Below, in pieces: positions 1 through 6,307 of a stretch of 34,146 bases of DNA. The stretch covers positions 1-34,146 of the forward strand of contig JAUSKG010000029.1 of assembly GCA_030647005.1 (NCBI GenBank), given 5' to 3'. The notes beneath the pieces are model-generated. The model was not told where the DNA came from. It searched no databases and was given only the letters and a program-made list of their open reading frames with translations. Within the stretch, counting starts at the first letter, position 1. Every line of letters begins with the position of its first letter. A program made the translations under genes and the position numbers. Origin of the DNA: a bacterium. Lineage in GTDB: Bacteria; Patescibacteriota; Patescibacteriia; JACPHY01.

Positions 1-1
1 T

Positions 2-1009
2 CACCTCCCGTACGAATCCTGGAAAGACACCCTGAACCCCCTCCTCCACGAATCCCTCATCCAAAACAAGAGCGAAGAGCTCAAATCCGCCTTTCCTGGT
101 ATTGAAACATCTCCTGATCCCATTGAGTTCCTCATTCAATACCAAGAAGCATTCTTCCAACAACAGTACAACGACCCCGCCTTCACCATTGATCGGAACA
201 CCCTCCATCTCTCAGAAGACCGCATTGCAGACATCGCCGCCTCCCTCGAACGCGGCGACGTGGACTTCCCCGTGATTGTTGCTCCACCCCGCAGGGAAAC
301 GCTCACCCCCGAAGAAATCTCCGACTCCGATCTCTCCCCCTCTTCTAGAGGGAGATCTTACGGGGGTGGTATTCCTCGCACCCTCACCCGCGTGCTCTTG
401 GACCGGCTCATCCGAGAGAAGAACATCAAGTTCTGGGATCGTCAAAACGTTCCACCCACCCTCGACACCCTCCTCAACCAACTCCGCGACCTCACGCTCC
501 AAGACCTCACGCGGAACGAGCTTCCCTCAACAGACACCAACTACATCCCCGTCCCCTTTGACACAGATAACTGGCTCCAATACCTCACCTCCCTCTACCC
601 CACGCTCCCACGTCCGGCAATCATCACAGGAGAAACAAACGAAACCCCTCCCCCCACTCTCCACGTCATGAAGTGGGAGAAGAACCCACCACACAGCAGA
701 ATCATCCCCAACACCACGGAGACCATCGCAAAAAAGTCCCAGATAGACGCAGTCACCCACCGCTACCCCCTCCCACCCCTCTCTGCGTACCTCACCCTGT
801 TTGCGCAGCACCATGAGAAGACGGGGGAACCACTGGATTACCTCACGCAATCAGGTGGTACCCGGTCGTGGCTCTTTGGTGTCATTGACCCGAGTACAGC
901 GTCCGGCTTGCCGTGCGTGAGTGCGAGCGGGCACTCGGCTGAGCTGAGCTTGGATCTCCATCGCCCTAGGAATGCGGATGGGACTTCGCGGCTGCGGTTC
1001 GCGTGTTGA
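2..1009 (+). CDS. Hypothetical protein, 5' truncated by window edge
   Basis: The reading frame is open from base 2 to a TGA at 1007-1009, so about 335 residues are visible and the true start lies outside the window. The ATG at 258-262 is internal and is not needed as a start, because the same frame is coding-like upstream. I do not recognise the family. The protein is polar, rich in Thr, Pro and Leu, with no clear membrane segment or signal peptide. Around residues 111-123 it carries a short Ser/Arg/Gly-rich stretch (SPSSRGRSYGGG) encoded by a palindromic repeat that also occurs in gatB. The C-terminus (SLDLHRPRN, then FAC) looks like a folded domain end. The gene is followed by a T-rich stretch and by nested palindromic repeats. 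Existence as a gene is likely; function is unknown. Confidence 0.7.
   Translation, partial: HLPYESWKDTLNPLLHESLIQNKSEELKSAFPGIETSPDPIEFLIQYQEAFFQQQYNDPAFTIDRNTLHLSEDRIADIAASLERGDVDFPVIVAPPRRETLTPEEISDSDLSPSSRGRSYGGGIPRTLTRVLLDRLIREKNIKFWDRQNVPPTLDTLLNQLRDLTLQDLTRNELPSTDTNYIPVPFDTDNWLQYLTSLYPTLPRPAIITGETNETPPPTLHVMKWEKNPPHSRIIPNTTETIAKKSQIDAVTHRYPLPPLSAYLTLFAQHHEKTGEPLDYLTQSGGTRSWLFGVIDPSTASGLPCVSASGHSAELSLDLHRPRNADGTSRLRFAC
334..368 (+). repeat. In-frame palindromic element, copy in the unknown N-terminal gene
   Basis: This 35-base stretch has a CCCCCTCTTCTAGAGGG core followed by GGGGGTG. It aligns without gaps, in reverse complement, to 4584-4618 inside gatB. It is read in frame as SPSSRG...GGG, the same frame used in GatB. 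Confidence 0.75.
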
Positions 1010-1064
1010 GCCCTCGTGTAGATTTTATTTTTGGATTTTGGTTTTGGTTTTCCGCCAGCAACCG

Positions 1065-1252
1065 TGTCATTGCGAGGGAGTCCGCGACTTTCTGTCATTG
1101 CGAGGAGTCCCCGACGCGGCAATCCCGGTCATACTAGCACAAAGGTGAAAGCCATGTACTCTCTATGACCCAGATTGCCACGCCTCCCGGATTCGGCTCG
1201 CAATGACACTCCTTCGCAGAGGTTACACATGGACTCGTGCCTCGCAATGACA
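1065..1252. repeat. Nested pair of TGTCATTGCGAG inverted-repeat elements
   Basis: Two left ends (TGTCATTGCGAGG at 1065 and 1093) are matched by two right ends (CTCGCAATGACA ending at 1208 and 1252). The inner element, 1093-1208, also carries the internal GGCAATC...GATTGCC arms seen at 9183-9315 and 23722-23790. The arrangement suggests one copy inserted into another. The stretch before it, 1021-1052, is T-rich (repeated TTTTGG) and may help end transcription of the first gene. No protein gene is seen. Confidence 0.75.
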
Positions 1253-1272
1253 TGGGGGGTGACAGTTTTCGT

Positions 1273-1437
1273 ATGGCAAACGACAGTACAAAAGCAGAGC
1301 GGCGTGCAGAAGAACGCCGAAAAAAACAGCACGGTCCCGTCGGCGGAACCGTAGCCGGACAGGCCGCGCGCATGCGTGCGGCGAAGGGGTATGCGGGGAG
1401 CGCCAAGAAGTTTGTTCGGAAACGTTCATCGTCCTGA
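1273..1437 (+). CDS. Small basic hypothetical protein (54 aa)
   Basis: The ORF starts at ATG 1273 (MANDSTKAERRAEERRKK) and ends at TGA 1435-1437. An in-frame ATG at 1237 lies inside the repeat and is a less likely start. The product is very rich in Lys and Arg, with alternating charged residues in the first 20 positions and a Gly/Ala-rich middle, so it could bind nucleic acid, but no family is recognised. The only Shine-Dalgarno-like sequence is a G-run about 12 bases upstream. A strong hairpin begins 22 bases after the stop and is shared with the converging peptide gene. The composition fits a small real protein, but a chance ORF in GC-rich DNA is not excluded. Confidence 0.4.
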   Translation: MANDSTKAERRAEERRKKQHGPVGGTVAGQAARMRAAKGYAGSAKKFVRKRSSS

Positions 1438-1459
1438 GGTGGGCGGCGTTGCAAGAGAT

Positions 1460-1488
1460 GACCCCGACCCGCAATGCGGGTCGGGGTC
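1460..1488. terminator. Bidirectional hairpin between two converging small genes
   Basis: A perfect 13-bp stem (GACCCCGACCCGC with GCGGGTCGGGGTC) with a 3-base loop. It lies after the stops of the 54-residue gene on the plus strand and the 29-residue gene on the minus strand. No strong T-run follows on either side. Confidence 0.65.
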
Positions 1489-1499
1489 GTTCGCGCCCT

Positions 1500-1589
1500 T
1501 CAGATGATGCAGGCGATGGTGCTGACGATACCGTTCTCGTCGGGAGTCGGGTACTCGCTGCTGCAACCACCCGTGATGATCTCGAGCAT
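1500..1589 (-). CDS. Tiny peptide (29 aa) with GG motif and two cysteines
   Basis: On the minus strand an ATG at 1589-1587 is preceded by AAGGAG with a 5-base gap, one of the best ribosome binding sites in the window. The frame runs 29 codons to TGA at 1502-1500 and is followed by a strong hairpin. The product starts MLEIITGG, then has Cys9 right after Gly7-Gly8, an acidic Pro-rich middle (EYPTPDEN) and a hydrophobic end with Cys27 and a terminal Ile-Ile. A short leader ending in GG followed by a Cys-bearing core resembles a secreted signal or bacteriocin-like peptide, but the leader is far shorter than classical double-glycine leaders. No processing or export gene is adjacent. A translated leader or toxin is also possible. 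No homology is claimed. Confidence 0.5.
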   Translation of the reverse strand: MLEIITGGCSSEYPTPDENGIVSTIACII

Positions 1590-1631
1590 GGTCACTCCTT
1601 CCTCATTTTTTCCAAAAGGTGCTACTCCTGC

Positions 1632-1637
1632 TACACT
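1632..1637 (+). promoter_or_regulatory. -10 element of miaA
   Basis: TACACT lies 11 bases before the miaA ATG at 1649. This predicts a 5' UTR of only about 5 bases, and there is no Shine-Dalgarno sequence, so the mRNA may be leaderless. No clear -35 was found. Confidence 0.45.
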
Positions 1638-1648
1638 ACCATCCATGT

Positions 1649-2581
1649 ATGCAGCACGTCAAACCAACGGTGGTCGTGATTGTTGGCGCAACGGGATCCG
1701 GGAAATCCGATCTCGCGGTTGCGCTCGCGCGGGAGTTTGGCGGCGAGATCATCTGCGCGGACTCGCGGACGATCTACCGTGAGATGGATATTGGGACGGC
1801 GAAGCTGACAGAGAGCAACCCACCCCCTCCAGCTCCCCCTCACCACCTCCTGGACATCCGTAACCCTGATGAGCGGTACTCGGTGGCGGAGTTCAAGGAG
1901 GACGCGGAGCGGTGCATCCGAGACATCGCGGCGCGGGGGAAGGTGCCGATCGTTGTGGGCGGGACTATGCTCTACATCCGTGCGCTCGTGGACAATTTTG
2001 ATTGCGCGCGTGTGGCGGCGGATCCAAAACGGCGCGAGGAGCTTGCGGCGATGTCGCTTGAACAGCTCCGTGAGGTGCTCCATGCGCGGGACCCCCATGC
2101 GGCCGCCGTCGTGGACGTTGTGAACAAGCGTCGGGTGATCCGCGCGATTGAGACCGTTGAGCAGACGGGCGCACCGCTCGCACAGGCGCGCGGAGTAGGG
2201 GAGCCAATGTTTGACTTCGTACAGATCGGACTCGCGGTTGATCGTACGATCCTGCGGGAGCGTATCGCACAGCGGACGCGCGCAATGTTCGAGCGGGGCG
2301 TCGTGGATGAGGTGCGCGGTCTCGTGGATCGGTACGGTGCGGATACCGAGTCGCTCCGCGGCGTCGTCTACCGACAGGTCTCGGCATGGCTGGCACAGCC
2401 CTCGGGGGAGCGCGATACCCAGGAGGCGCTCGCGCAGCGTATCAACAGCGCGCTCTACTCCTATGCGCGTCGGCAGCTCACCTGGTTTGGGAAGGACGCG
2501 CGCATCCGGTGGTGCAATGATGCCGATGCCGCGCGTGCAGTGGTCGCATCTGCAATACGCGAGAGCGCAGCGCTCCGATGA
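1649..2581 (+). CDS. miaA: tRNA dimethylallyltransferase MiaA
   Basis: This enzyme transfers a dimethylallyl group to N6 of A37 in tRNAs that read codons starting with U. The 310-residue length is normal. Near the N-terminus the P-loop GATGSGKS is complete. It is followed by the DSRTIYREMDIGTAK segment, HHLLDI and GGTMLYIRALV, all family signatures, and by the R-rich tRNA-binding region. I chose ATG 1649 (MQHVKPTVVVIVGATGSGKS) because the upstream GTG at 1619 adds non-conserved residues and overlaps the -10 element. Between GTAK and HHLLDI the usual short linker is replaced by a proline run (NPPPPAPP) encoded by part of a dispersed repeat. Function is secure. It appears to be monocistronic, ending in a strong hairpin at 2587. 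Confidence 0.95.
   Translation: MQHVKPTVVVIVGATGSGKSDLAVALAREFGGEIICADSRTIYREMDIGTAKLTESNPPPPAPPHHLLDIRNPDERYSVAEFKEDAERCIRDIAARGKVPIVVGGTMLYIRALVDNFDCARVAADPKRREELAAMSLEQLREVLHARDPHAAAVVDVVNKRRVIRAIETVEQTGAPLAQARGVGEPMFDFVQIGLAVDRTILRERIAQRTRAMFERGVVDEVRGLVDRYGADTESLRGVVYRQVSAWLAQPSGERDTQEALAQRINSALYSYARRQLTWFGKDARIRWCNDADAARAVVASAIRESAALR
1821..1841. repeat. Half-copy of the gatB palindromic element inside miaA
   Basis: Twenty of 21 bases match the plus strand at 4584-4604 within gatB (CCCCCTCCAG, then CTCCCCCTC). Here it is read in the opposite sense relative to gatB and yields a proline run between two conserved MiaA motifs. Confidence 0.6.
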
Positions 2582-2586
2582 TGAGA

Positions 2587-2617
2587 AGAACCCCCGCACG
2601 TGTGGTGCGGGGGTTCT
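2587..2617. terminator. Terminator between miaA and the converging unknown gene
   Basis: A perfect 13-bp stem (AGAACCCCCGCAC with GTGCGGGGGTTCT) with a 5-base loop. It starts 5 bases after the miaA stop and lies 20 bases from the stop of the minus-strand gene. Confidence 0.8.
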
Positions 2618-2637
2618 CGTTCTGGCGGGATGGGGCA

Positions 2638-2991
2638 CTACGCGGCACGCGTCGCGTTGCTGACGATGACGAGCTTCGGTCGCGACGCGCGATGGCGCTC
2701 GACTTGCTGGTCAATGAATCCGAGCGCGCGTGCGATTCGCGTCGCCACGAGCTGGTCGAGCGCCCCGAAATGACGGGGATGGGTTGCTCGGATACGATCG
2801 GTCCATGCATCGAAGATGCCGCGGAGATCGTCCCCGAGATACAGCGGGGCACGCACGTCATCCACGACCGCAGCGACCTTCGGCCGCAGCTGGATGAGCT
2901 CCACCTGGAACGCGAACCAGCACGTGACGTCGTGTCCAACCGCTCCTTTCGCCTGTGAGCACTTCCTACACGGTTGTGGCTCTTGAGCCAT
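2638..2991 (-). CDS. Hypothetical protein with N-terminal Cys cluster (117 aa)
   Basis: The frame is open far upstream, but the start at 2991 (MAQEPQPCRKC) is chosen because AGGAG lies 8 bases before it and a near-consensus promoter lies further upstream. C8-x2-C11 with His20 and Cys24 could bind a metal. The rest is mainly alpha-helical with many Arg and Ala residues (GIFDAWTDRIRATHPRHFGALDQLVATRIARALGF has helix-like spacing, quoted here only by its ends GIFDAW and ARALGF). I do not recognise the family. It is transcribed alone, convergent with miaA. The 5' UTR of about 55 bases contains a small GGTCC/GGACC hairpin. A real, well-expressed gene is likely. Confidence 0.7.
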   Translation of the reverse strand: MAQEPQPCRKCSQAKGAVGHDVTCWFAFQVELIQLRPKVAAVVDDVRAPLYLGDDLRGIFDAWTDRIRATHPRHFGALDQLVATRIARALGFIDQQVERHRASRPKLVIVSNATRAA

Positions 2992-3052
2992 GGTTTTTCT
3001 CCTGTGCGGTGGGTCCGTTTTTGGACCGTTCAGCATCCACGCCGAACAATAA

Positions 3053-3081
3053 ATCCTAGCAGAAAGCAGTAGTTTTGTCAA
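3053..3081 (-). promoter_or_regulatory. Sigma70-like promoter of the 117-aa gene
   Basis: On the minus strand TTGACA (3081-3076) and TAGGAT (3058-3053) are separated by 17 bp. This is one of the best promoters in the window. Confidence 0.8.
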
Positions 3082-3142
3082 TCGAATATTCATTTTTTGT
3101 CTGTGTTGAGCCAAAATGAATAGCACCGACCTCTGTCCTCCA

Positions 3143-3327
3143 TCATTTCGACCGAAGCGAGTCCGCAATCCTCCCCCTTCCGTCATTTCGACCGACTGAG
3201 TCCTCGAGGGAGTGGAGAAATCTCATCCAACAGTACAAGCAACATCCTACTGCTCAACGAGATTTCTCCACTCGCGGACTCGGTCGAAATGACGGGGTTT
3301 TTTTGGGTTCGGTCGGTCGAAATGACG
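3143..3327. repeat. Nested GTCATTTCGACC inverted-repeat elements
   Basis: The inner element has CGTCATTTCGACC at 3181-3193 and GGTCGAAATGACG at 3282-3294, with internal GAGAAATCTC...GAGATTTCTC arms. An outer pair of the same ends occurs at 3143-3153 and 3315-3327, which suggests insertion of one copy into another. No gene is seen here. Confidence 0.75.
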
Positions 3328-3375
3328 AGAGAGGGCTGTGAGGATGCAGCTGCGAGGGGGTCAACCCCAAGGATA

Positions 3376-3409
3376 GAGAACAGCACCGACTTTTGTCGGT
3401 GCTGTTCTC
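3376..3409 (-). terminator. Terminator of the thyX-tmk-tk-gatB operon
   Basis: A perfect 15-bp stem (GAGAACAGCACCGAC with GTCGGTGCTGTTCTC) with a TTTT loop (plus-strand sense) begins 14 bases beyond the gatB stop. Confidence 0.75.
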
Positions 3410-3423
3410 GACGATCGTTCGTG

Positions 3424-4959
3424 CTACCGGAGACGTTCCTCCAGGAGTTCCTTGACCACCGCTGGATCCGCGGTGCCCTTGGTGGCCTTCATGACCTGTC
3501 CGAGGAGGAACTGGATCGCGTTGATTTTGCCGGATTTGTAGTCTGCGACGGATGCGGGGTTTTCGGCGATGGCGGCATCTACTGCGGAGGCGAGTGCGTC
3601 CGTGTCGGAGACCTGTGCGGTGCCCATCTCTTCGAGGAGCGTGTGCGGTTCGCCGCCGACGACGATCATCTGTTCGAGTATCTGTGTAGCGATCGTGGAG
3701 TTCACGCGGCGCGTGAGGAAGAGCTGGAGGAGCTCTGCGAAATTCTCCGGTGTCACCTTCGCGTCGCCAAACGTGATTTGCCGCGCGTTGAGGATGCCGA
3801 TCATCTTGGATGCGATCCATCCGCTCACGGTTTTTCCGGCCTTCAGGGTGAGCACTTCACACTGCGCGTCATCCTCTGCGGTATCCGCGCACCACTGCTG
3901 GAGCTCGGAGAAGACCTGCTCGGTGAAGGTTGCGATCACGGGGTCCTCCGTGAGCTGGAGGACATCCGTGGGAGTGATTTTGAGTTGCTCGACGAAGCGC
4001 GCGCGGCGCGCTGCGGGGAGTTCCGGCAGTGTTCCCCGGAGTACCTCCGGATCAATGGGCATTCCAGGGCCTGCGTGCACGGGAGGCAGATCCGGTTCCG
4101 GGAAGTAGCGGTAGTCGCCCTCGCCTTCTTTCCAGCGCTGCTCGACGGTCACCTGCTTTGCCTCGTTCCAGCCGCGCGTCGTGCTTGCCGCTGGCGGCGT
4201 ATTCGTTTGCCAGAGCTTGGTCTGGCGTTTGATCTCGTACTCGAGGCATCGCTCGACGTGCTTGAACGAGTTGACGTTCTTCACCTCGGTCTTCGGCCAG
4301 AGTCGCTCCTCGCCCATCGGGCGCAGCGAGATGTTCGCGTCGCAGCGGAGGTGCCCCTTCTCCATGTCGGCATCCGAGACGTTGAGGTAGCGCGCGATCA
4401 TCTGGAGTTCCTGGAGGTAGCGCTTCGCCTGCTGCGGCGTGCGGAAGTCCGCCTCGGTGACGATCTCCATGAGCGGGGTGCCGGCGCGGTTGTAGTCCAC
4501 GAGCGTCCAGTGTCGATCCCGCGAGTGCGTGTTCTTCGCGGCATCTTCCTCGAGGTGGAGGCGGTTGATGCGGATCGTTGCAGCACCCCCTCCAGTTCCC
4601 CCTCGAGAAGAGGGGGAGGGCACTTCGGGAATGTCCAGCGTGCCGTGGATGCCGATGGGGAGATCGTACTGCGAGATTTGGTATCCCTTCGGGAGGTCGG
4701 GGTAGAAGTAGCTCTTGCGATCCCACTTGAGGTGCTCGTTGATCGTGCAGCCGATCGCGAGCGCCATGCGCGTTGCGGATTCCACCGCAGCGCGGTTGAT
4801 GACCGGCAGCGTGCCCGGGTGGCCAGTGCAGATGGGACAGATCGTCGTGTTCGGCGGCTCGTACTCACCGCGATTGGAACACCCGCAGAACATTTTTGTC
4901 TGCGTCTTGAGCTGGATGTGACATTCGAGGCCGATGATTGTTTCGAGCTGCATATGCAT
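3424..4959 (-). CDS. gatB: Asp-tRNA(Asn)/Glu-tRNA(Gln) amidotransferase subunit B
   Basis: GatB is the kinase and tRNA-binding subunit of GatCAB. It activates misacylated Glu-tRNA(Gln) or Asp-tRNA(Asn) for amidation. The 511-residue protein begins with the family hallmark GLECHIQLKTQTKMFC, has paired zinc cysteines (CGCSNR and CPICTGHPG), HLEEDAAK, a DYNRAGTPLMEIVTE segment and RCDANISLRP, and ends with the helical GatB/YqeY tail. ATG 4959 and ATG 4953 are both possible starts. The gene starts 2 bases after the tk stop, so it is translationally coupled. Around residues 120-135 a palindromic repeat adds SPSSRGGTGGGAA between the DI strand and the IRINRLHLEEDA strand, in a loop where homologues are shorter. 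gatA and gatC are not in the window. Confidence 0.96.
   Translation of the reverse strand: MHMQLETIIGLECHIQLKTQTKMFCGCSNRGEYEPPNTTICPICTGHPGTLPVINRAAVESATRMALAIGCTINEHLKWDRKSYFYPDLPKGYQISQYDLPIGIHGTLDIPEVPSPSSRGGTGGGAATIRINRLHLEEDAAKNTHSRDRHWTLVDYNRAGTPLMEIVTEADFRTPQQAKRYLQELQMIARYLNVSDADMEKGHLRCDANISLRPMGEERLWPKTEVKNVNSFKHVERCLEYEIKRQTKLWQTNTPPAASTTRGWNEAKQVTVEQRWKEGEGDYRYFPEPDLPPVHAGPGMPIDPEVLRGTLPELPAARRARFVEQLKITPTDVLQLTEDPVIATFTEQVFSELQQWCADTAEDDAQCEVLTLKAGKTVSGWIASKMIGILNARQITFGDAKVTPENFAELLQLFLTRRVNSTIATQILEQMIVVGGEPHTLLEEMGTAQVSDTDALASAVDAAIAENPASVADYKSGKINAIQFLLGQVMKATKGTADPAVVKELLEERLR
4584..4618 (-). repeat. In-frame palindromic element inside gatB
   Basis: The CCCTCCCCCTCTTCTCGAGGG core is followed by GGGGGTG on the coding strand. 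It encodes SPSSRGG...GGG, the same frame as the copy at 334-368. It lies in a predicted surface loop of GatB. Confidence 0.8.
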
Positions 4960-4961
4960 CC

Positions 4962-5564
4962 TTACACCGTAGCGGGCACGCTCGCGCGTTCAAGGGTGGG
5001 CATCGCGTCACGCTCCGCGCACGCGGGGCCGTAGCAGGCGTAGCAGAGTGCCTCGTACGCGTTCGCGTCGCCGATCTCCACCTGCGCCTGTGAGGTGGAC
5101 TTTCGGAACGTGCGCGTCGCTTTGGACTGGCAGCGCATGCAGATCGCACTGAGCTTCACGACGGATGCCTCGGGGATGCACAGGAGGACGTGCATGGAAC
5201 CGAACGGGTCGTTACGGTGGTCGGTATCGAGTCCGGCGACAACGATACGCTTGCCGGCTGCGTAGAGTTCCTGGACGACGGCAATGATGCCCGCGTCAAA
5301 GAATTGCGCCTCGTCAATGCCGATAACGTCGTAGTGCTCCGCCGCGCGGCTGATGTCCGTTGCCGCGTGTACACTCACCGCGTCCATGCACCGTCCGTCG
5401 CGCGAGCAGACCTGCTCCGTCGCGCCGCGGGTGTCGAGTGTTGGCTTCACGAGGAGGACGCGCAGGCGCGCGATGTCCGCACGCTTCATGCGCCGGAGGA
5501 GCTCCTCGCTCTTGCCGGAGAACATGCAGCCGACGATGACGGTGAGAGAGGGTGGGTGTTTCAT
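4962..5564 (-). CDS. tdk: Thymidine kinase (type II)
   Basis: This enzyme phosphorylates salvaged thymidine to dTMP. The 200-residue length is typical of the small tetrameric type. The P-loop GCMFSGKSEELLRR lies at residues 12-25, the metal-binding DEAQFF about residue 95, and a four-cysteine zinc site is formed by CMRC and CYAC. The C-terminal part is slightly extended. The start ATG at 5564-5562 overlaps the tmk stop (ATGA), and gatB follows 2 bases after the stop, so this is the third gene of the thyX-tmk-tk-gatB operon. The pairing with tmk and thyX fits a dTTP supply module. Confidence 0.95.
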   Translation of the reverse strand: MKHPPSLTVIVGCMFSGKSEELLRRMKRADIARLRVLLVKPTLDTRGATEQVCSRDGRCMDAVSVHAATDISRAAEHYDVIGIDEAQFFDAGIIAVVQELYAAGKRIVVAGLDTDHRNDPFGSMHVLLCIPEASVVKLSAICMRCQSKATRTFRKSTSQAQVEIGDANAYEALCYACYGPACAERDAMPTLERASVPATV

Positions 5565-6298
5565 GTGGGGATGGAGCGCGCGGTGAAGGCGGCGTCCACG
5601 CGCAGTGCCGCGCCAGCGACGGCGTCCTCCACGGCGCCGTTCGCATCCACGGACGCGATGTGCCAGCCGAAGGACGCGAGCGTGCGGGTGAACGCGGGGG
5701 AGTGGAACTGCTCGTGGAGCCGCTCGAGGGTGGATAGTTGTTCGAAGATCGCCTCGTCCTGCTTTTCGATGCGGAGCTCGAGGCGACGGAGCGCGCGCGT
5801 GGGGTCCACGCTCAGGAGGAGGAGGACATCCGGCGGGTGTTCGAGCGCGATGCGGTTGCCATCGAGCGCGCAGAGTTCCTCCACGGTGAGCGCATCGCGT
5901 GCGTCGGTGTCCTGGATCAGCTGGTAGACGAGCGACGAGGTGACGCTGCGCTCCTGGTAGATGTCCATCCCGCGCACGAGGGCCGGGAGGAGCACCCGGC
6001 GGTAGAGGATGAGCCGATCGAGCGCGAAGGCCTCCGCGGTGCAGCGCGCGCTGTACACGCGATCGTGGACGCGCACGAGCTCGTGGCGGATAGCCGCGCC
6101 GATCCAGGCGTACGTCGGTTCACCGGACACGAGGACGTTGTAGGGAGAGAGCTCCTCCGGCTCTGGCAGGCGGTGCTCCGTGCGCGCGAACTCGCGGACG
6201 TCAAGGATGCGGTCGCCGTTCTTCCGACGTCGCTCCACGAGGGCTTGGATGATCGTGCCCTTCCCCGAACCGTCAATGCCGTCGGCGATGACAAACAT
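5561..6298 (-). CDS. tmk: Thymidylate kinase (dTMP kinase)
   Basis: It converts dTMP to dTDP. The P-loop GIDGSGKGT is at residues 8-16. YQERSVTSSLVYQ corresponds to the conserved Arg/Ser-bearing dTMP-binding helix of the family. ALRRLELRIEKQDEAIF resembles the LID region with its basic residues. At 245 residues it is somewhat longer than common 205-215 residue homologues because of an insertion after the P-loop region (EHRLPEPEELSPYNVLVSGEP). The start lies 9 bases after the thyX stop and the stop overlaps the tk start. No good Shine-Dalgarno sequence is present, so coupling to thyX translation is probable. Confidence 0.9.
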   Translation of the reverse strand: MFVIADGIDGSGKGTIIQALVERRRKNGDRILDVREFARTEHRLPEPEELSPYNVLVSGEPTYAWIGAAIRHELVRVHDRVYSARCTAEAFALDRLILYRRVLLPALVRGMDIYQERSVTSSLVYQLIQDTDARDALTVEELCALDGNRIALEHPPDVLLLLSVDPTRALRRLELRIEKQDEAIFEQLSTLERLHEQFHSPAFTRTLASFGWHIASVDANGAVEDAVAGAALRVDAAFTARSIPT

Positions 6299-6307
6299 AG
6301 AGTGGTG

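Noticed and set aside
4954-5000. A tRNA or attachment site between tk and gatB
   Set aside because: The genes are only 2 bases apart and nothing resembling an integration site is present.
3289-5034. A 581-codon plus-strand ORF
   Set aside because: It is antisense to gatB, which has clear family motifs; long antisense frames are expected in GC-rich DNA.
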